Assembly: GCF_010206195.1 (NCBI RefSeq)
Contig: NZ_VIQT01000009.1
Span: forward strand, 349,747-413,746
Source of the DNA: Anaerotruncus colihominis
Lineage (GTDB): Bacteria; Bacillota; Clostridia; Oscillospirales; Ruminococcaceae
Reading direction: 5' to 3'
DNA: 64,000 nucleotides
Within the stretch, counting starts at the first letter, position 1. Each line of letters opens with the position of its first letter. Both the position numbers and the translations under genes were made by a program. The notes under the pieces were generated by a model. The model ran no database searches and was not told where the DNA came from. It was given only the letters and a program-made list of their open reading frames with translations. Shown here piece after piece: positions 63,960 to 64,000 of this stretch.

Positions 63960-64000
63960 AATACCACGCCATACTCACGCTTCAACACCGGTGCGGTCGA

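Overview
The window looks like part of the chromosome of an endospore-forming, single-membrane anaerobe of the class Clostridia, most likely an Oscillospirales/Ruminococcaceae-type gut bacterium. This rests on a spoIVB-spo0A pair, LL-diaminopimelate aminotransferase, DUF4364, DUF1540 and DUF3810 genes, a DnaD/DnaC helicase-loading pair, a YtvI-like protein, many lipoproteins, strong AGGAGG-type ribosome sites, frequent TTG/GTG starts and moderate GC. The genus cannot be fixed from sequence alone.

Layout: 1-6.7 kb holds pncB, a GT4 glycosyltransferase with an FAD dehydrogenase, and citramalate synthase with an SRPBCC gene. From 6.84 to 17.65 kb, between two copies of a 16-bp direct repeat and just upstream of tRNA-Ser(GGA), lies a probable filamentous phage (inovirus) prophage: a YxxxY HUH replication protein, a small SSB-like candidate, two tandem major coat proteins, a run of tiny membrane proteins, two secreted adhesin candidates, and a Zot/pI assembly ATPase. 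It also carries an IS30-family transposase directly followed by a NERD-domain gene, and a hairpin- and iteron-rich noncoding region. 17.7-25.3 kb: tRNA-Ser, dapL-dapF, DUF4364, a VTT membrane protein, malic enzyme and a PHP phosphoesterase. 25.8-34.5 kb: dnaD-dnaC, a sugar isomerase-like protein, a PASTA pseudokinase, an acyl-CoA synthetase and a Ser-rich surface protein. 34.7-41.9 kb: trxB, the tyrA-aroB-aroA-aroC cluster with a GNAT gene, and an ATP-grasp gene. 43-53 kb: two lipoproteins, the threonine pathway operon (ACT-hom-thrB-lysC), a YtvI-like protein, a HAD phosphatase, a DivIVA-like coiled coil and a lone fumarase beta subunit. 53-64 kb: a degenerate 6PGDH-like protein, a DUF2089 pair, guaB, DUF3810, an aldo/keto reductase, an EEP phosphatase, DUF1540, spo0A-spoIVB and a small SLOG-like protein.

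Main points of interest: (1) the inovirus with its transposase/NERD module and candidate origin; (2) arrays of 109-bp units (about 21.3, 25.5 and 42.2 kb, with solo relatives near 35.9 and 56.6 kb) that carry TGnTATAAT extended -10 promoter motifs on both strands inside nested palindromes and sit upstream of genes; (3) a Spo0A whose receiver domain has lost the acidic-pocket pair and the conserved lysine but keeps the phospho-acceptor aspartate; (4) a PASTA 'kinase' lacking every catalytic motif. All family calls are by eye from translated sequence; no database search was possible.
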